Below the pieces are notes generated by a model. That model was not told the origin of the DNA. It saw nothing but the letters and a program-made list of their open reading frames with translations, and made no database searches. The translations under genes and the position numbers were made by a program. From positions 61,836,234 through 61,900,233 of the forward strand of contig OY743174.1 of the NCBI GenBank assembly GCA_963555705.1: a stretch of 64,000 nucleotides of DNA, written 5' to 3'. Numbering within the stretch: the stretch's first letter is position 1; each line of letters begins with the position of its first letter. Positions 25,203-38,107 of the stretch are shown in pieces. This DNA comes from Ligustrum vulgare (taxonomy: Eukaryota; Streptophyta; Magnoliopsida; Lamiales; Oleaceae).

Positions 25203-25704
25203 GATCGCGGGTTCCATGTAAGGAGCGACCATAACAATCTATGAAATTGCAGAATTACCAAGAGGCGAATAGCCGCAAAGACGCAGCCATCACTACGCAA
25301 TTCTTCGTCAATCTTAATATTGTTGCTGCTGATTATTTTGCATTTCAAGGATTTTCCTCAACAAACGAATTGTCTATTTACTTTTGACAAGATATCTTAA
25401 TGTGAAATTCCTGCATCATTCTCTACTTGAAACATAGAAAATTGAAGCATGTCATGTTGTCTGCCTAAATATTTTGAGTCTGCAGTTTTCCATCTAGGTG
25501 AAAAATGGTTTTGGACCACCAGAGTTGATATTAAAGCATTTGCTTGTTTTGTTGTGATTGAATATTTGTAATCTTCAACAAAGAAATTATTATTGCAATG
25601 GAAATGTTATTTATTTGGCAATAAATTTATTCCATGTTTGGTTTAACTTAAAAAAAAAAAAAAGATAAAAATATAAGTCAAAACAATTAGTTTTGCTTAT
25701 ACAT
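25203..25704. other. ARPC2 3' flank
   Basis: The 3' UTR and downstream region. AATAAA-type motifs occur (e.g. near 25620). Nothing else supported. Confidence 0.4.
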
Positions 25705-25707
25705 TTA

Positions 25708-25876
25708 GCCCCTGTTTGGGGCCGTGTTTTTACCAATTTTTGGAACAATTTTTTTGACTTCCAGTCAGTCCACAACATTTTTGCTCTCTAGCGTCTACTG
25801 TCTTTGACTGCTTTGCACTGTACAAAACCGAAAATTTGGCAAAAATTTCTCATAAAACACTGTCTCAAACAGGGAG
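25708..25876. mobile_element. Tourist-like MITE, 169 bp
   Basis: Terminal inverted repeat: GCCCCTGTTTGGGGCCGTGT at the left against CTCCCTGTTTGAGACAGTGT from the right. It is flanked by the direct repeat TTA (25705-25707 and 25877-25879), the PIF/Harbinger target. Non-coding. Confidence 0.7.
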
Positions 25877-25879
25877 TTA

Positions 25880-26974
25880 ATGTGATCAGAAATTTTCTAG
25901 TTCTAGATGTTGAGCATGATGCTCAACAACAATTACAATCTGTCACGTGACAGAATGTGTAGTAAAATAAAATAAGTTTCTCGCATGGTAGACTGATTGG
26001 TGTTGGGCATCACTTTTGTGCCAACACATGGGACCAGAAAATTTCTGGTGATCAGATTCACAATTTTTATTAACTTTTCAATTATGTATTTCATAATTTT
26101 TTATGAAAACTTATTGAAATTTTGATTTCTAGGATTATTAGATAGCTCATGGATCATTTATTCAGCATTTAAGACATTTTTGAATTTTATGTTTGAAGGA
26201 TTTTTTAGATATAGAACATTTACTTCAACCACCAAACATAATTCACATTTATATTGGTTCTACCTCTTGCGTCTATTGAATTTCGTTTCTGTAAGAGAAT
26301 GGTCCCGCCCAGCTAACTAAGCCTTGTAGCTTTAATGAGTCGTTGCTCAATTTGAGAGTAACTACGTTAGTTGTTACTTGTTACTGAAGTTCATATATAT
26401 ATATTACATTAATGGTCAATCAAAAAAATAAAATTAATATTAAATATTAAGTATTTAAACATGACAATTAAGAGCATGTTGGTAGTGAAAGAAAAAAAGG
26501 TTAGAGAGAACGCTTAGTTAAAAATGGTTGAAATTGTGAAAAGTGATGGGTTATGTTATTGAAATGAATTTTTGAAAAAATGTTGAAAAATTCTTAACAG
26601 GCCTAAATGTCAATAATTGACATCATTGAACATTGTTATTTGTTATACCAAGTTAGCAAAATCGTTTTATAAATAAAATGTTGAGTTTACTATACGGTAT
26701 AATTTCAAAAAATCTGATCAAAATTTATGTTTTCTCATCTGAATGTGTTTATCCTCAATCTCTAACACCCACAATTTGTTGATTTGGTGTAATAAATAAC
26801 GTCATTTGTTGAGACGTATAACTTAACTCGTCTCTCTGGTAAACTTGTTTTTAACATATGACATATTTTCAAAATTCACTTTTAAACCAAACATTTTTGC
26901 AAACTACTTTCAACCACGTATTTTATTTAAAAAGCATCATATAATATTATAAACAGAATACTTTTACCAAGGGG
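25880..26974. other. AT-rich intergenic DNA
   Basis: No ORF of interest. Motifs such as GAGCATGTTGG (26471) and AAACCAAACATTTTTGC (26884) hint at another MITE, but no matching target duplication was found. Confidence 0.35.
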
Positions 26975-27529
26975 AGGGGCGGACCCACATAGGAGCCCGT
27001 TGGGGTACATACCCCAATAAAAATCTTCCTTTTTTTATTTTTTATTTTTCAAATACCAGATCTGACATCTCTCTCACACACAAACATTCACTAATGTATA
27101 GAGCGTTCGCTGGCCAGGTTGTTTGTGATTTCATTTTGAATTTTCAGTTGATTCTTGAACATAATCATTAACTGATTCTCTGAAATTATATTTGATTATT
27201 GTTAATTTATTTGCTCTCTATCTCTGTCTACGAGGAATTGAGATTTAGATTTTGGTGAATTGAGATTGAGATTTTGGCATTTGAGATTGAGAATTTGAGA
27301 AAATATTATTTTATTTGAATTTTTGTTTGTTTGGAATTTGGGCTTTGAGAATTTGAGATTTTAGGGCTAATATTTGTTTACAATTATTTATTTGTGTTGT
27401 TTATATCATTTATGGAAAAATATATTGAGAATGATGTACTTGACAATATTAACAATGATGTTATTATGGAACGTTATCAAAGTACAAAAATACGTAGAGA
27501 ACAATTGTAATAAAATTTTAAGTACTTTT

Positions 27530-29850
27530 TGTTGTAAATATTATTTTGTATTGGTGATTGACATTTGTACCTTTGTAACCTTGGACATTATTACTTTGTA
27601 TATCTTTATTTTTCCCTATATATATGAGCTCTGGTTCATAATAAAATACATAAGTTTATTGGTCTCTTTATTTCTTCTCTCTAATTTATAACACGTTATT
27701 AGCACGAATCTCTACCAAATTGAGTTAGAAGGTAATATTTTTTTAAAATATAATCATCTGTCATGTGAGCCAAAATTAATTTGGCGACACGTGAATTTTT
27801 TTATATACATGTACATCGTTACGATGTACATGTATATAAAAAAATTGAGATCTCTATAGTAATGTCTTGTGGGGGAAAGAAATCGAATTGAGATGATAAT
27901 TGTGTCGACACATTTTATAAAGCACTTATACAAAAACAAACTGTGAAGCTAGCCACATCATAATATGAATGATAGCAAGAATAATAAAAGAAAATCGACA
28001 AAAAATAGTTGGCAAAAGTATGCATTTAGGCTAAATTAAACTTATTACAAAACTTGAAGTTTTGGGACCTGAAATCCAAATACTTAAAAGTGTAAAGCCA
28101 GTAAAATACATATAGGTATAGCCGTAATACACGACTTGTTGCGCAACGAATGTTTCAAATATCTGGCATAGATGATATTTTATTTGCCTGACCAAATGCA
28201 TAATAAGTGCCAATAAATATATGATTATTAGAAATGTATATATTGAAAGATAATTGACTCTAATTACTAGCTTGCACTCTTTGATATACTATTGAGTGAT
28301 ATCAAAATGTATGATCATCAACTCGGTACGTTGGGAGTATTCTTTGAAGTACCAACGAGTGAGATTAAAAAGGGTAATCAATACCTCAGTACTTTGTGGT
28401 GAAATAATTAGAGAAGATCTATTTAAAATATAGGAATCGTTACCTATCTAAAGTTTCACAGCTTAAATTTGGTGGTTTGCAATTTGACAATTGCAATGTG
28501 AAACATATACGATGCATGAAGTATACATTATAATCATTGAAGGATTAAATATATCTGAAATATATAGTTCAAGTTTTTAAGAAACTTGTTTGATTAAAAT
28601 ATATAGATACTTTGCGATCTGAATATTTAATATGCCTTGAATAAAATCACTTTGTAATGGAATGTGATTGTCGCATAAAATTATATTTGAAAATTCAAGC
28701 AGTTGATTTTCAAGATACAAATTCATGGTTAATTATTCACCTGAAGTGAATAAGTTAATTATTCATTGAAGTGAATAAGTCACTTCCAAATTTTAGAACT
28801 GCATTAATTGCATTGATAATATTGATTATAGAATACGGCTCGATGCATTATATTCAGATAATTGGAAATATTTTATAGTTCTTCAAGTTCAAATGAATAA
28901 TTGAATTTATATTCGAAGAACAAATAATAAGAGATATGCGCAATTTATATATGCTTGGTGAAGATATTCGATATTGCACCGATTAATAGTTAAAATAATT
29001 ATATGCAATATCCAAATAATTGTAATGTCCCAATGAGGGGAAGCTAATATGCGCCATACTCTTTTTTCCTTAGCCGAGGTTTTGTCCCACGAGGTTTTCC
29101 TAGCAAGGTTTTTAATGAAGTAGCTGTTATCAATGTCTATTGATATACTATCACAAACAAGACTCCTGAAGAGATCAAGATATGAATGATTCAATAGAGA
29201 TTGAATCAGGGGGAGTAACTATATGGATAATTCAATATAGATTGAATAAGGGGGAGTAGCTGTACTCTTTTTTCATTCGTTCAGGTTTTGTCCCACTGAA
29301 TTTTTCTGACAAGGTTTTAACGAGGCAATATCAAAATACTCCAGGATTTTCAACAAATTCACTCAAGTAACAATGAAGCTGGTTTATCTACAAAAGCACC
29401 AACATCTACATTCAAGAAACCAGTTCACAAGATTTGGATGCATCGACTCGATGATTTACAACAATCAACACTAGAGGAAGTAGTTGTACTCTTTTTCCTT
29501 AACCAATGTTTTGTCCTATTGGATTTTTCTAGCGAGGTTTTAATGAGACAGGATTCATCTTAATACTACAAGAATAATTGTACTCTTTTTCCTTCATTTG
29601 ATATTTTTGTCTCATTGAATTTTTATTAAACAAGGTTTTAATAAGACAGATATTTCGTAATATGTCATTCAAGGGGGAGTGTTGTAAATATTATATTGTA
29701 TTGGTGAATGACAATTGTACCCCTATAATCCTGGACATTATTACTTTATATATCTTTATTTTCCCATATATATATGGCCTCTGGTTTATAATAAAATACA
29801 TAAGTTTATTGGCCTCTTTATTTCTTCTCTCTTCTCTCTAATTTATAACA
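27530..29850 (+). mobile_element. Old copia-type LTR element without coding capacity
   Basis: Left LTR 27530-27693 (164 bp) and right LTR 29680-29850 (171 bp) both run TGTTGTAAATATTAT to ATTTATAACA. They differ at a dozen or more sites plus a 7-bp insertion, so the insertion is old. After the left LTR comes CGTTATTAGCACGA, a primer-site arrangement seen in many plant copia elements. A polypurine tract AAGGGGGAG precedes the right LTR. The ~2-kb interior has no gag-pol. Near its 3' end the block TGTACTCTTTTTCCTT...AGGTTTTGTCCCA recurs about four times (29058-29640), a known copia 3' feature. Flanks CTTTT and ATTTT may be a decayed 5-bp duplication. Confidence 0.82.
27794..27846. repeat. 53-bp perfect palindrome
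   Basis: Two 26-base arms (AATTTTTTTATATACATG... and its complement) around a single T at 27820, without mismatch. It lies about 100 bases inside the old copia element, after its primer site. Confidence 0.95.
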
Positions 29851-29973
29851 ATTTTTTATTTTTCAGTCTTCTTCCTAAAACAAGATTTCGCGCCCCGTAT
29901 AGATTGTCGGAAAAAATACAAGTCCATTTATATTCCAGTACTACAAAACTTTGCTTCCACCACTGCCACGGGG

Positions 29974-31340
29974 AGGCAACGTAGCTAACAAAATAAATGT
30001 AACGTTGTTGCCGAATACACCGTAAATATTTGATTTTAAATATACTGTCCTTGTAATAAATTTTTGACATCTGACACATCACATTTTCTTAACAAATGAA
30101 TAAGATTTTATCGACTTAAGAACATCTACAATAAACTCTTTATATTTAAAGAGCATATACCACATAATAGAAAGCATCTTTAAATTTAAAGAATAAAATT
30201 TTTTGCAGACTCCAACAAACTCTTTATTTTTGACTCTTTATTTTACTTTTTCATATAAATATTTATTGTCTTTTTTTGTTTTTAGCTAATAATTATTTAT
30301 TTTTAAAGTGAATGATTAATGATATCAAATATATATATTTATGATAACTGTCACAATTTTACACACATAGTTTTCTTCCCATTTTCACTTGCCATTTTAT
30401 GGATTTTTTTAATTTTATCAATTTATTTTAATACATGGATTAAAAGAGTTCAATTAATGCATGTAGTAAATAATTTATGAATTTGTGAAAAAAAAATATC
30501 TTTAAGAAGTCAAATTATAGATTATTTTTATTCTTTTGATAATTATATTGCATTATTTTCAAATCGAAAATATGCAATATTGGTGTCAAATCCAAGATCT
30601 CAACGAAAAGTTTAATACAAGTTAAAAAATGAAAGCAAATTCTAAACATATCATTCGTAAAATCGTCTTAATAAATATTAATGGTAAAAATTTTATTTTT
30701 TCAAACATCCAATCTTTTTAATTTATCTCATTTAAATCCTAAAATGGTACCTATCATTTCTTACTTAAATTCAATTTCACCTAAATGATTAATTAAGAAT
30801 TTTTTTTCTTATCAAATTGAAAGAAATAATATATATTTGATCTTTCTAAATAAATTCAATTAAATCATTTAATTTTTTACAACTTTAGGTTCCGATAAAC
30901 TTATTGGTTCAATTTGTAAAATAAAAGGTGTTAGTAAAATCGTTCTATTTAAAAATAAAATATGATCTATATGTTTATTTAACACGCACAAAAATAGTAT
31001 GTGCAATTGTGAAAAATGAGTTTTAAAAAATGTTTGGTTGAGAATGAACATTTAAAAAAATCATTTTTGAAGAATCAATTTTTTACGAATAAGTGATAAA
31101 ATCTTATATCTTGTGAGTTAAGTCTGGGCAAACTTGAACATTAAAATCACTTGGAAATTGTAAATGTTTAAACTTTTATAAATCAAATAATCGTAAACTC
31201 GACTTTAGTCATCAAATCCAAATTGTAAAGTATAGAATAAGCCGAATGTCGATATCTTACTTAGTCTAAATAGACTAAGAAAACTAGAGAATGAGTAATT
31301 AGCTGTTAAAAGAAATATGCAAGTCATAATTTTATGTAAG
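29974..31340. other. AT-rich intergenic DNA
   Basis: No gene seen. The motif AACATCTACAATAAACTCTTT at about 30121 resembles one end of a common plant MITE type, but its partner end was not found nearby. Confidence 0.35.
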
Positions 31341-31805
31341 GCTGGGAGTTTCGATTTTCAGTTCGGTTACTGAAGGAACCGGAACCGAATCGAACCGAAA
31401 ATTTCTCCAGTTTCGGTTTTTAAGACTCAAGAACCGAATGATTTCGGTTTCGGTTATTTTTCGTTTCTTTGTTCGGTTCTTTCGTTAAAAGACTCAACTT
31501 TGAGCAAACGTGAAAATGTGTGCAAAAAAAAAAAAAAGTGTTGAGTTAAAATTTGTCAAACAAAATCATCTATGCGGTAAAATATTCAAATTGAATATAT
31601 TTGGGTTCTAAATACACTAAGAACCGTTTTAATATTTTGTATATCCCCACAGGTAACAATAAAAGTAGGATCTTCATCATCTATTGTTCTATGTACTACT
31701 TATGTTGGAATGCCCGGATCATCAGGACAAAAATATTAAATGATAATAATGACATATAGACACATTTACCATAACATAAAATCATTTAGCTCATTTGAAC
31801 CTAAA

Positions 31806-33333
31806 TCTAACTATATATAAAGGATTGAATCTTCAATTGTACTATTCATCCAATCAAATTCCAATTAAATTGACACTATTCATCCAATCCAATTTTAATT
31901 AAATATTATTCATTCAATTTAGGCACTATTCCAATTGCAATTAAACACTATTAATCCAATTTAGGCATTATTCATCCAATTAATTCATCAAATCCAATTG
32001 CAATTACATTGGCACTATTCATCCAATTCAATTGCAATTAAACACTATTCATCCAATTTATGTACTATTCATTCAATTTGGGCACTATTCATCCAATTAA
32101 ACACTATACACGAGCAACTATCGACACTATTCATCCAATCCAATCCAATCGAAATTAAATTGACAATATTCATCAAATTCAATTGCAATTAAAACTATTC
32201 ATCCAATTTAGGCACTATTCCAATTGCAATTAAACAATATTAATCAAATTTAGGCATTATTCATCCAATTAATTCATCCAATCCAATTGTAATTAAATTG
32301 GTAACATTTGTTCAATTTAGACACTATTCCAATTGCAATTAAACAATATTCATCCAATTAAACACTATATACGTGAAGCAATTGGATGCACTATTATTCA
32401 TTCAATTGCAATTAAATAATATTCATCTTATTTAGGCACTATTTCAATTGCAATTAAACAACATTCATCCAATTTAGACACAATTGCAATTAAACACTAT
32501 TCATCCAATTAAATATTGTGCAGACAAATTGCCTAAATTTTCAATCGATTTAGGTACTATTTATCCAATGAAGCACTATGCGGGCAACAATTAGATGCAC
32601 TATTTATCCAATTAAACACTATGCGAAAAAATTGTCCATATTTTCCATCAATTTAGGCACTATTCATCCAATTAAATTTAGGCACTATTCATCCAATTAA
32701 ACAATATACGGACAACAAATGGATTTAATGCACTGTTCAGTTACATGTCCAAAGATTACCTTGGACATCTTTATGGAGACCTTCTCATGGTTTTATTTTT
32801 ATCTTTTTGTGTTACTTATTTTTTTCGTTAAGTTAATTATGGGAGCTCAAATAAAGTCGTAATAGTAATATCTTAATATTGATGTAAGGCTTTCGCACAA
32901 TACTTTGTTACATTATTTTCGAATTACTAAACTGTAGCAAAAATTTTAGTCATTTAAAATGATCCATTAGCATTGTATTTCATTTTTCATTAATTTTTTC
33001 TTTCGTTTTCCTTTTTTGGTTTGTCCCAAATTATAGGTTACTTTCCTTATTGAGATTATATTAATGTCTTAATTTTTTAATATACCCCTATTTAATATGT
33101 ATTGTTATCAACACATATGAACTACTTATTGCTTAATATAGGTGTATATTAAGTAAAATGTAAGCAAATTTATAGTTGCAACATCTAATAATTATGTTTT
33201 CTTAATCCGCGAAAGAATAGAAATGAGTATATATTTATGGGACAAGGAGAGTATCAAAGAAGAAATCATTATTCGAAATTTCTTTGATAGGAAAATACTA
33301 ACAATATGCGTGCAACGCACGCACCAGAACTAG
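31806..33333 (+). mobile_element. Non-autonomous Helitron H1
   Basis: Starts TCTAACTATATATAAAGG after an A. Ends with a hairpin GCGTGC-AAC-GCACGC, then ACCAGAACTAG before a T. TC start, CTAG end, a subterminal hairpin and insertion between A and T are the Helitron hallmarks. No Rep/helicase coding. Most of the body is a tandem array. Confidence 0.78.
31846..32720 (+). repeat. ATTCATCCAATT minisatellite in Helitron H1
   Basis: Dozens of variants of CACTATTCATCCAATTTAGG and AATTGCAATTAAACACTATT follow one another, with unit lengths of about 20-45 bp. The same motif, inverted, fills Helitron H2. Confidence 0.88.
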
Positions 33334-33416
33334 TATACTTCAAAGATAAAAATGATTTCTAATGAACTCTTATTTCGATTCAGACTTCAATCTCAAACCA
33401 TAATTCTCTAATGCAC

Positions 33417-36400
33417 TGTAACGACCCCAAAATTCAAGATATTTCTTTTTTTGAAGTAATATATACATAGACTATTTATTCAATGAGATGTACAGATAAA
33501 CTCTTTACTTATACAATTGCCTTTGAACAGAGAAAGCAGATTTCAGAAGGTTTCTAATAGACTTGTACTGGATTAGAAATCAAGCTGCAGGAGACTTCTA
33601 ATAGTCTAACACTGTACTGAAAACATAGCCGCAAGAGGCTTCTAGTAGTCTAATACTGTACTAAAAACATATCTAGAGGATGCTACTAATAGCGTGCTTT
33701 CAAAAATAGGGCAGATTTAATATATTTGCTAAAAACTCTTTCTAAATCTATTTAGAACCATTACAAAATTTTCTAAACGATGAGTTTACTCTGTTAAACA
33801 ATTAGGATCACCATTCCTACTATAGTAATGTCATTTTCACAACAACATTAAAAACAATTTCAATACTTCATAAAAATAATATTTAAACATCAAGCGAAAT
33901 TTTAAAATACAAAGTCCATTTATTTTCATAAAAATCTACTTATACATCTCAAAATCGAGCCCCAAATAGTATTTAACTCTTAAATACTTAACTAATAAAA
34001 TTTCATTCTAAAATAGTTTTAAGTACAAAATGCTTAATCTCTCCTCTCTTTTGATTACCAATAAGTACTCTTCATTCTCGGCCTGCATCCTCCATAGGGA
34101 ATCCACAATACAAAAACTAATGCTCAAATGTCTATAAAAAGAGATAATAAACAACTATGAACCACATGGTCTAGTGAATAAAACTTGATACATATAATAA
34201 GAGGTTAATTTTAACATAAAGTGTATAAAGTCATATAAGTTTATATCATTCTCAATATTTTCTTGTCAAACTTTCACTTGCTTAAGAATGAATATAAATC
34301 ATACACTTTACGTCTTAACTTTGAGGAGAATAAGTAATTCACATAAATCTGTCCAGAATCATCTCAAGCATCTTTTATCATATAAAACATCTTGTCTCAT
34401 GAAATCTCAATATAAGAATACTTGAATTCGCATATTACATATCATTCTCAAATTACACTCTACCTCTTAACTTTGAGGAGAATAATTAATTGACATAAAT
34501 CTGTCTGAAATCATCTCAAGTATCTTTTTCATATAAAACATCTTGTCTCATGAAATCTCAACATAAGAATACTTGAATTCACAAGTTACCTAACATTCTT
34601 TTGCACAATGTAATTAAAAGAATATGCATGTCATGATGTAATGCATGGACTCTCTAACTTCATTTATTAATTACTTTGGGCCCCTACCCTAAGAGTAAAT
34701 AGTCACGGAGCACTCAATATTAGATTTGATACCCTTCCGGCACAAATCTAGTACTCTTCCGATACAATTCTGATAAATATAAGATCTGATACCCTTCCGA
34801 CACAAATCTAGTACCCTTCCGGTACAATTCTGATAAATATAAGATTTGATACCCTTCCGGCACAAATCTAGTACCCTTCCGGTACAATACAGGAATTATC
34901 CCCTTGAGCATCTAGAATTCCAAACTGGTGAATACTTAACATCTTAGAGTTCTATTCTTGTTCATGCACATTCTTAGGTATACTTTTGAATCAACTGCGT
35001 GTTTAGAGAGTGAAACATGAATACATATTGCATGAGAGTTATATCTGAACATCTGATGCTTATGAAGTCAAAACTTCCATTTACTTTACTTGTTTAACAT
35101 GAAAGCACATTAATCTTGCTCAAGTCTTTGTATGCAAGATAGAATTCTTTGATCTTAACATAATAGGAGCTTTAACTACTAAGTATATCAGTTAAGCTCA
35201 CATGTGCTACACATAATTAAAGAGCAACTACATTCAATGGGGGGAAAGCTTGCTAAATTCAAGTTTCGACATGTTACAAAGATTAATGAACTTACAAGTT
35301 GCTAGAATTAATTTAAAGAATCTGAAATTAAACTTTGACACATCTACTTAAAGATGTAATTGTAACAAAATGCTTATGAATTCATCCAAAGTCTAAAATA
35401 ACTTTAAAATACTCAATTATCTTCATTTAAGAATTTGAATTTAAATTTAAATTATCCAAATATCATCATTCAAAAATCTGAAAAAAAATGTCAAATCAAC
35501 ATTATTTAAGAATCTGAAAAACTACTTTAAAGTACTCTAAATAAATTGTTTCAAGAATCTGAAAATAACTTTAAAATATGCAGGTAACATTATTCTAGAA
35601 TTCAAGAATCTGAAAATAACTTTAAAATATGTAAGTAACATTATTCAAGAATCTGGAAAAAAAAAAAAACTAGATTAAGGGCAATTTAAGTAACTTTTGA
35701 AGTTTAGAGCATGTTTTACTTCATTTTATACACATGCAATGTTGTATTGATGAAGATAACCATTATAGAAATAAAAAATTCAACATGCAATTAGTTAAAA
35801 TATAAAAACATTGCAGTAGTTCTTTAGATTCCAAAAGTAACATAAGTTGTTGAACTAAGAATTTTCTTTAGATAAGGATCAAGTGAAAAAATGAAAGAAC
35901 AACATGAAAACCAATATTTCATAATAAATTATCACAAACATATAAATCTAATAAGTCAAGAGTGTTACTTTATTGGAGGAATTAAACTTGACATAATGAA
36001 AATTGCAAATAAACACATAAATGCTTTACTCACACGTTTCATAAAACACTTTGAAGGCATTTATATTCTTAACATTAAATCTTGAAACATAGTTTAGCAA
36101 ATCAACATAATCAGTAAAGAACATATTAAATTTTGTAATTTAAGAATAATACTCCAACACTATATGAAAAACTTAACACAATATTATACAAATCAAGTTT
36201 CACTCACCTCTAACTTAGATAAGATGATTTTGAGTCAATACATCTATAATCATTTAACCAAGTATTAGAGTAACTTCAATATACTAAAATCTTACTTCTT
36301 AGTCCAAGTTTTACATAGAAAATTCATCCAAAAATGAGGATTTCGCAGTTTAGAACAATCTGTCCAGAACTGTGAAATGCTACTAAAAGCCTCTCGTTAT

Positions 36401-37451
36401 GCCTATGTCCAGGCTTCCGATAGCCTCGTTCAGCAGAAAATTTTCCCTTCTTCCATCTTCTTCCTCATTTTTTGTCCAGCAGCTTCTCTCTCAAGTTCTC
36501 TCTTGTCTCCATCGAGAAAAGAAGAAGAATTATGGCTAAAGAAGAATTATATATATATATATATGTCAAATAAACTCCCATACTTCTTATCATATGTAAT
36601 TTGGACCTTATAAATTGAAACTAAGTCCTCAAAGCTTTCTTTTCTATCATCCAAGCTCTAAAACTTTTGGTAAATAATTACTTCTCACCAAAATAAATTG
36701 TGTGCCAAACATGCCCTTAAAGTAATAATGTAGGAATGCCAAGTGTCCATTTTTCCATTATTTTATTAATAAAATTTCTAGGTTTTTTCATCTTAAGTTG
36801 CCACCTTTGGGTCAATATTTGAAGGTCAAGACGAGCTCTGTTTTGTCCAATCTTTATATCGTTGTAAAGTTCACACTTCAAGCTTCGTAACAGTTACACA
36901 TGCAAAGAAAGCGAGTCATTAAACTGCCCGTTCTATACGTCCAAAAATGGCTGCTTGACCACCAATTTATACTTTGAAAAATTTTGAGGATTTTCAGCAT
37001 TCCAACTACTTTTCACATACAAATTTACCTTGACTTTTCAGGCACTTCCCGAACTCAAATGTGATCAAACTTGATATCAATATTTAGATCTCATTATGAG
37101 CTATAAAATAGTATAACTTACAATGGCTAAAGATAACTACATAATCCACAAAATGATTCCAAAGTCATGTTCATCATAATGACAAAACTGTAATTAATAG
37201 GAATTTCTAAAATTTTCAGCGTAGTCCTCAACTATGATATTCAATCTGATTAAGCTCAAACCTCATATATAACTTTCTTTTATTCCAAATTAGCCTCCAA
37301 TAATTACAATAAAGGTTAATTTATCCAATTTTCTTATAATTTCTATAATATCTCATCATATGAAACGTGAAATTGGCTATTTTCTAAGAAAATACTTGAT
37401 TTCGACTCCCTCAATAAATGAACTAAGGTACGAAATTTTCGGATTATTACA
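33417..37451. mobile_element. 4-kb solo-LTR-like element
   Basis: Starts TGTAACGACCCCAAAATT and ends AATTTTCGGATTATTACA, so it has TG...CA ends within a longer imperfect inverted repeat. It is flanked by a perfect 5-bp direct repeat TGCAC (33412-33416 and 37452-37456). There is no gag-pol and no internal LTR copy, which fits a solo LTR of a large element. The orientation is not fixed; a TATATATA run lies near 36548. A MITE-like or Mutator-like origin is possible but the 5-bp duplication favours an LTR. Confidence 0.6.
34721..34900. repeat. Three 60-bp tandem repeats
   Basis: Units start at 34721, 34781 and 34841 with exact 60-bp spacing. Each contains GATACCCTTCCGGCACAAAT and GTACCCTTCCGGTACAAT. 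They lie inside the solo-LTR-like element. Confidence 0.93.
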
Positions 37452-37863
37452 TGCACCTTCACAAAAGTCACGTATATGTCAAACCACACATCCTTCACGA
37501 AATTAGTTTAGCACATGTCAAACAACACAAAATCTCATGTAAGATGCAACATGATATGACCAATTGAACAATTATCATGTAAAGAAATACGGAGAGTGTA
37601 AAAAGTGTCATGTGGGTTCAATTTAAAATAAGAATTAATGTTCGGTTCTCGATTCAGTTTTTGGTTCTCCATTTTTTGATTTTGGTTAGCATTTTTTCCT
37701 AAAGAACTGATCAGTTTCGATTTTTTTTTCCGGTTCTGATCGTTTTGTCCATCCCTAATTTTATATTTTACTTTTCTGGGTATTTTTCATTATATATGAG
37801 TGCACAATTTATGTCGGACATTATATTTTTACAACTTATTCAATAAATATTTGTCAATTATAT

Positions 37864-37894
37864 CTTACGTGCATCGCACGTGTACTATTACTAG
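37864..37894 (+). mobile_element. Helitron 3' terminus (5' end not found)
   Basis: ACGTGC-ATC-GCACGT hairpin followed 10 bases later by CTAG and then T, a typical Helitron 3' end. No convincing TC start upstream could be paired, possibly because of the nested insertions to its left. Confidence 0.55.
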
Positions 37895-38107
37895 TATGTA
37901 ATAAAGAAAGATAATGTAGAAGTATTGAAAATTGAAACTTTTTGAATGTATTTAATAATAGAGAGTGAGTTTGTCTCTAAATTAAAATATTAAAGTAGAG
38001 AGCTTATTGGAGTGAAATTTAAAGGTTGACTCCCCAAAATAAAGAGCATATCAAATTTAGAGAACATGTAGAAGATGCTCTTAGAACTTTATATTAAAAA
38101 TTTTAAA

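Larger units (their letters stand above)
26975..29965. mobile_element. hAT-like element hosting a copia insertion
   Basis: The left end AGGGGCGGACCCA and the right end, read inverted, CAGTGGTGGAAGC both resemble plant hAT termini. Flanks CCAAGGGG (26967-26974) and CCACGGGG (29966-29973) match at 7 of 8 positions, fitting an 8-bp hAT target duplication. Without the copia element the remainder is about 670 bp, so non-autonomous. The termini align imperfectly. Confidence 0.45.
31341..37757. mobile_element. Possible hAT-like element split by later insertions
   Basis: The left end region is rich in GAACCGAACCG-type repeats (31370-31480). The right end region, read inverted, begins TAGGGATGGACAAAACG and has similar CGGTTC-rich sequence (37640-37757). 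Flanks ATTTTATG (31331-31338 region) and ATTTTATA (37758-37765) match at 7 of 8 positions. Removing the Helitron at 31806-33333 and the solo-LTR-like element at 33417-37451 leaves about 850 bp. The terminal repeats are weak. Confidence 0.35.

Noticed and set aside
29715..29984. 89-codon ORF over the right copia LTR
   Set aside because: It lies within the LTR and flank and is AT-rich; no coding evidence.
30117..38093. One large MITE-like element with ends near 30121 and 38090 (CATCTAC...CTCTTTA motifs)
   Set aside because: Motifs are similar but 8 kb apart with no shared flanking duplication; more likely two separate remnants.
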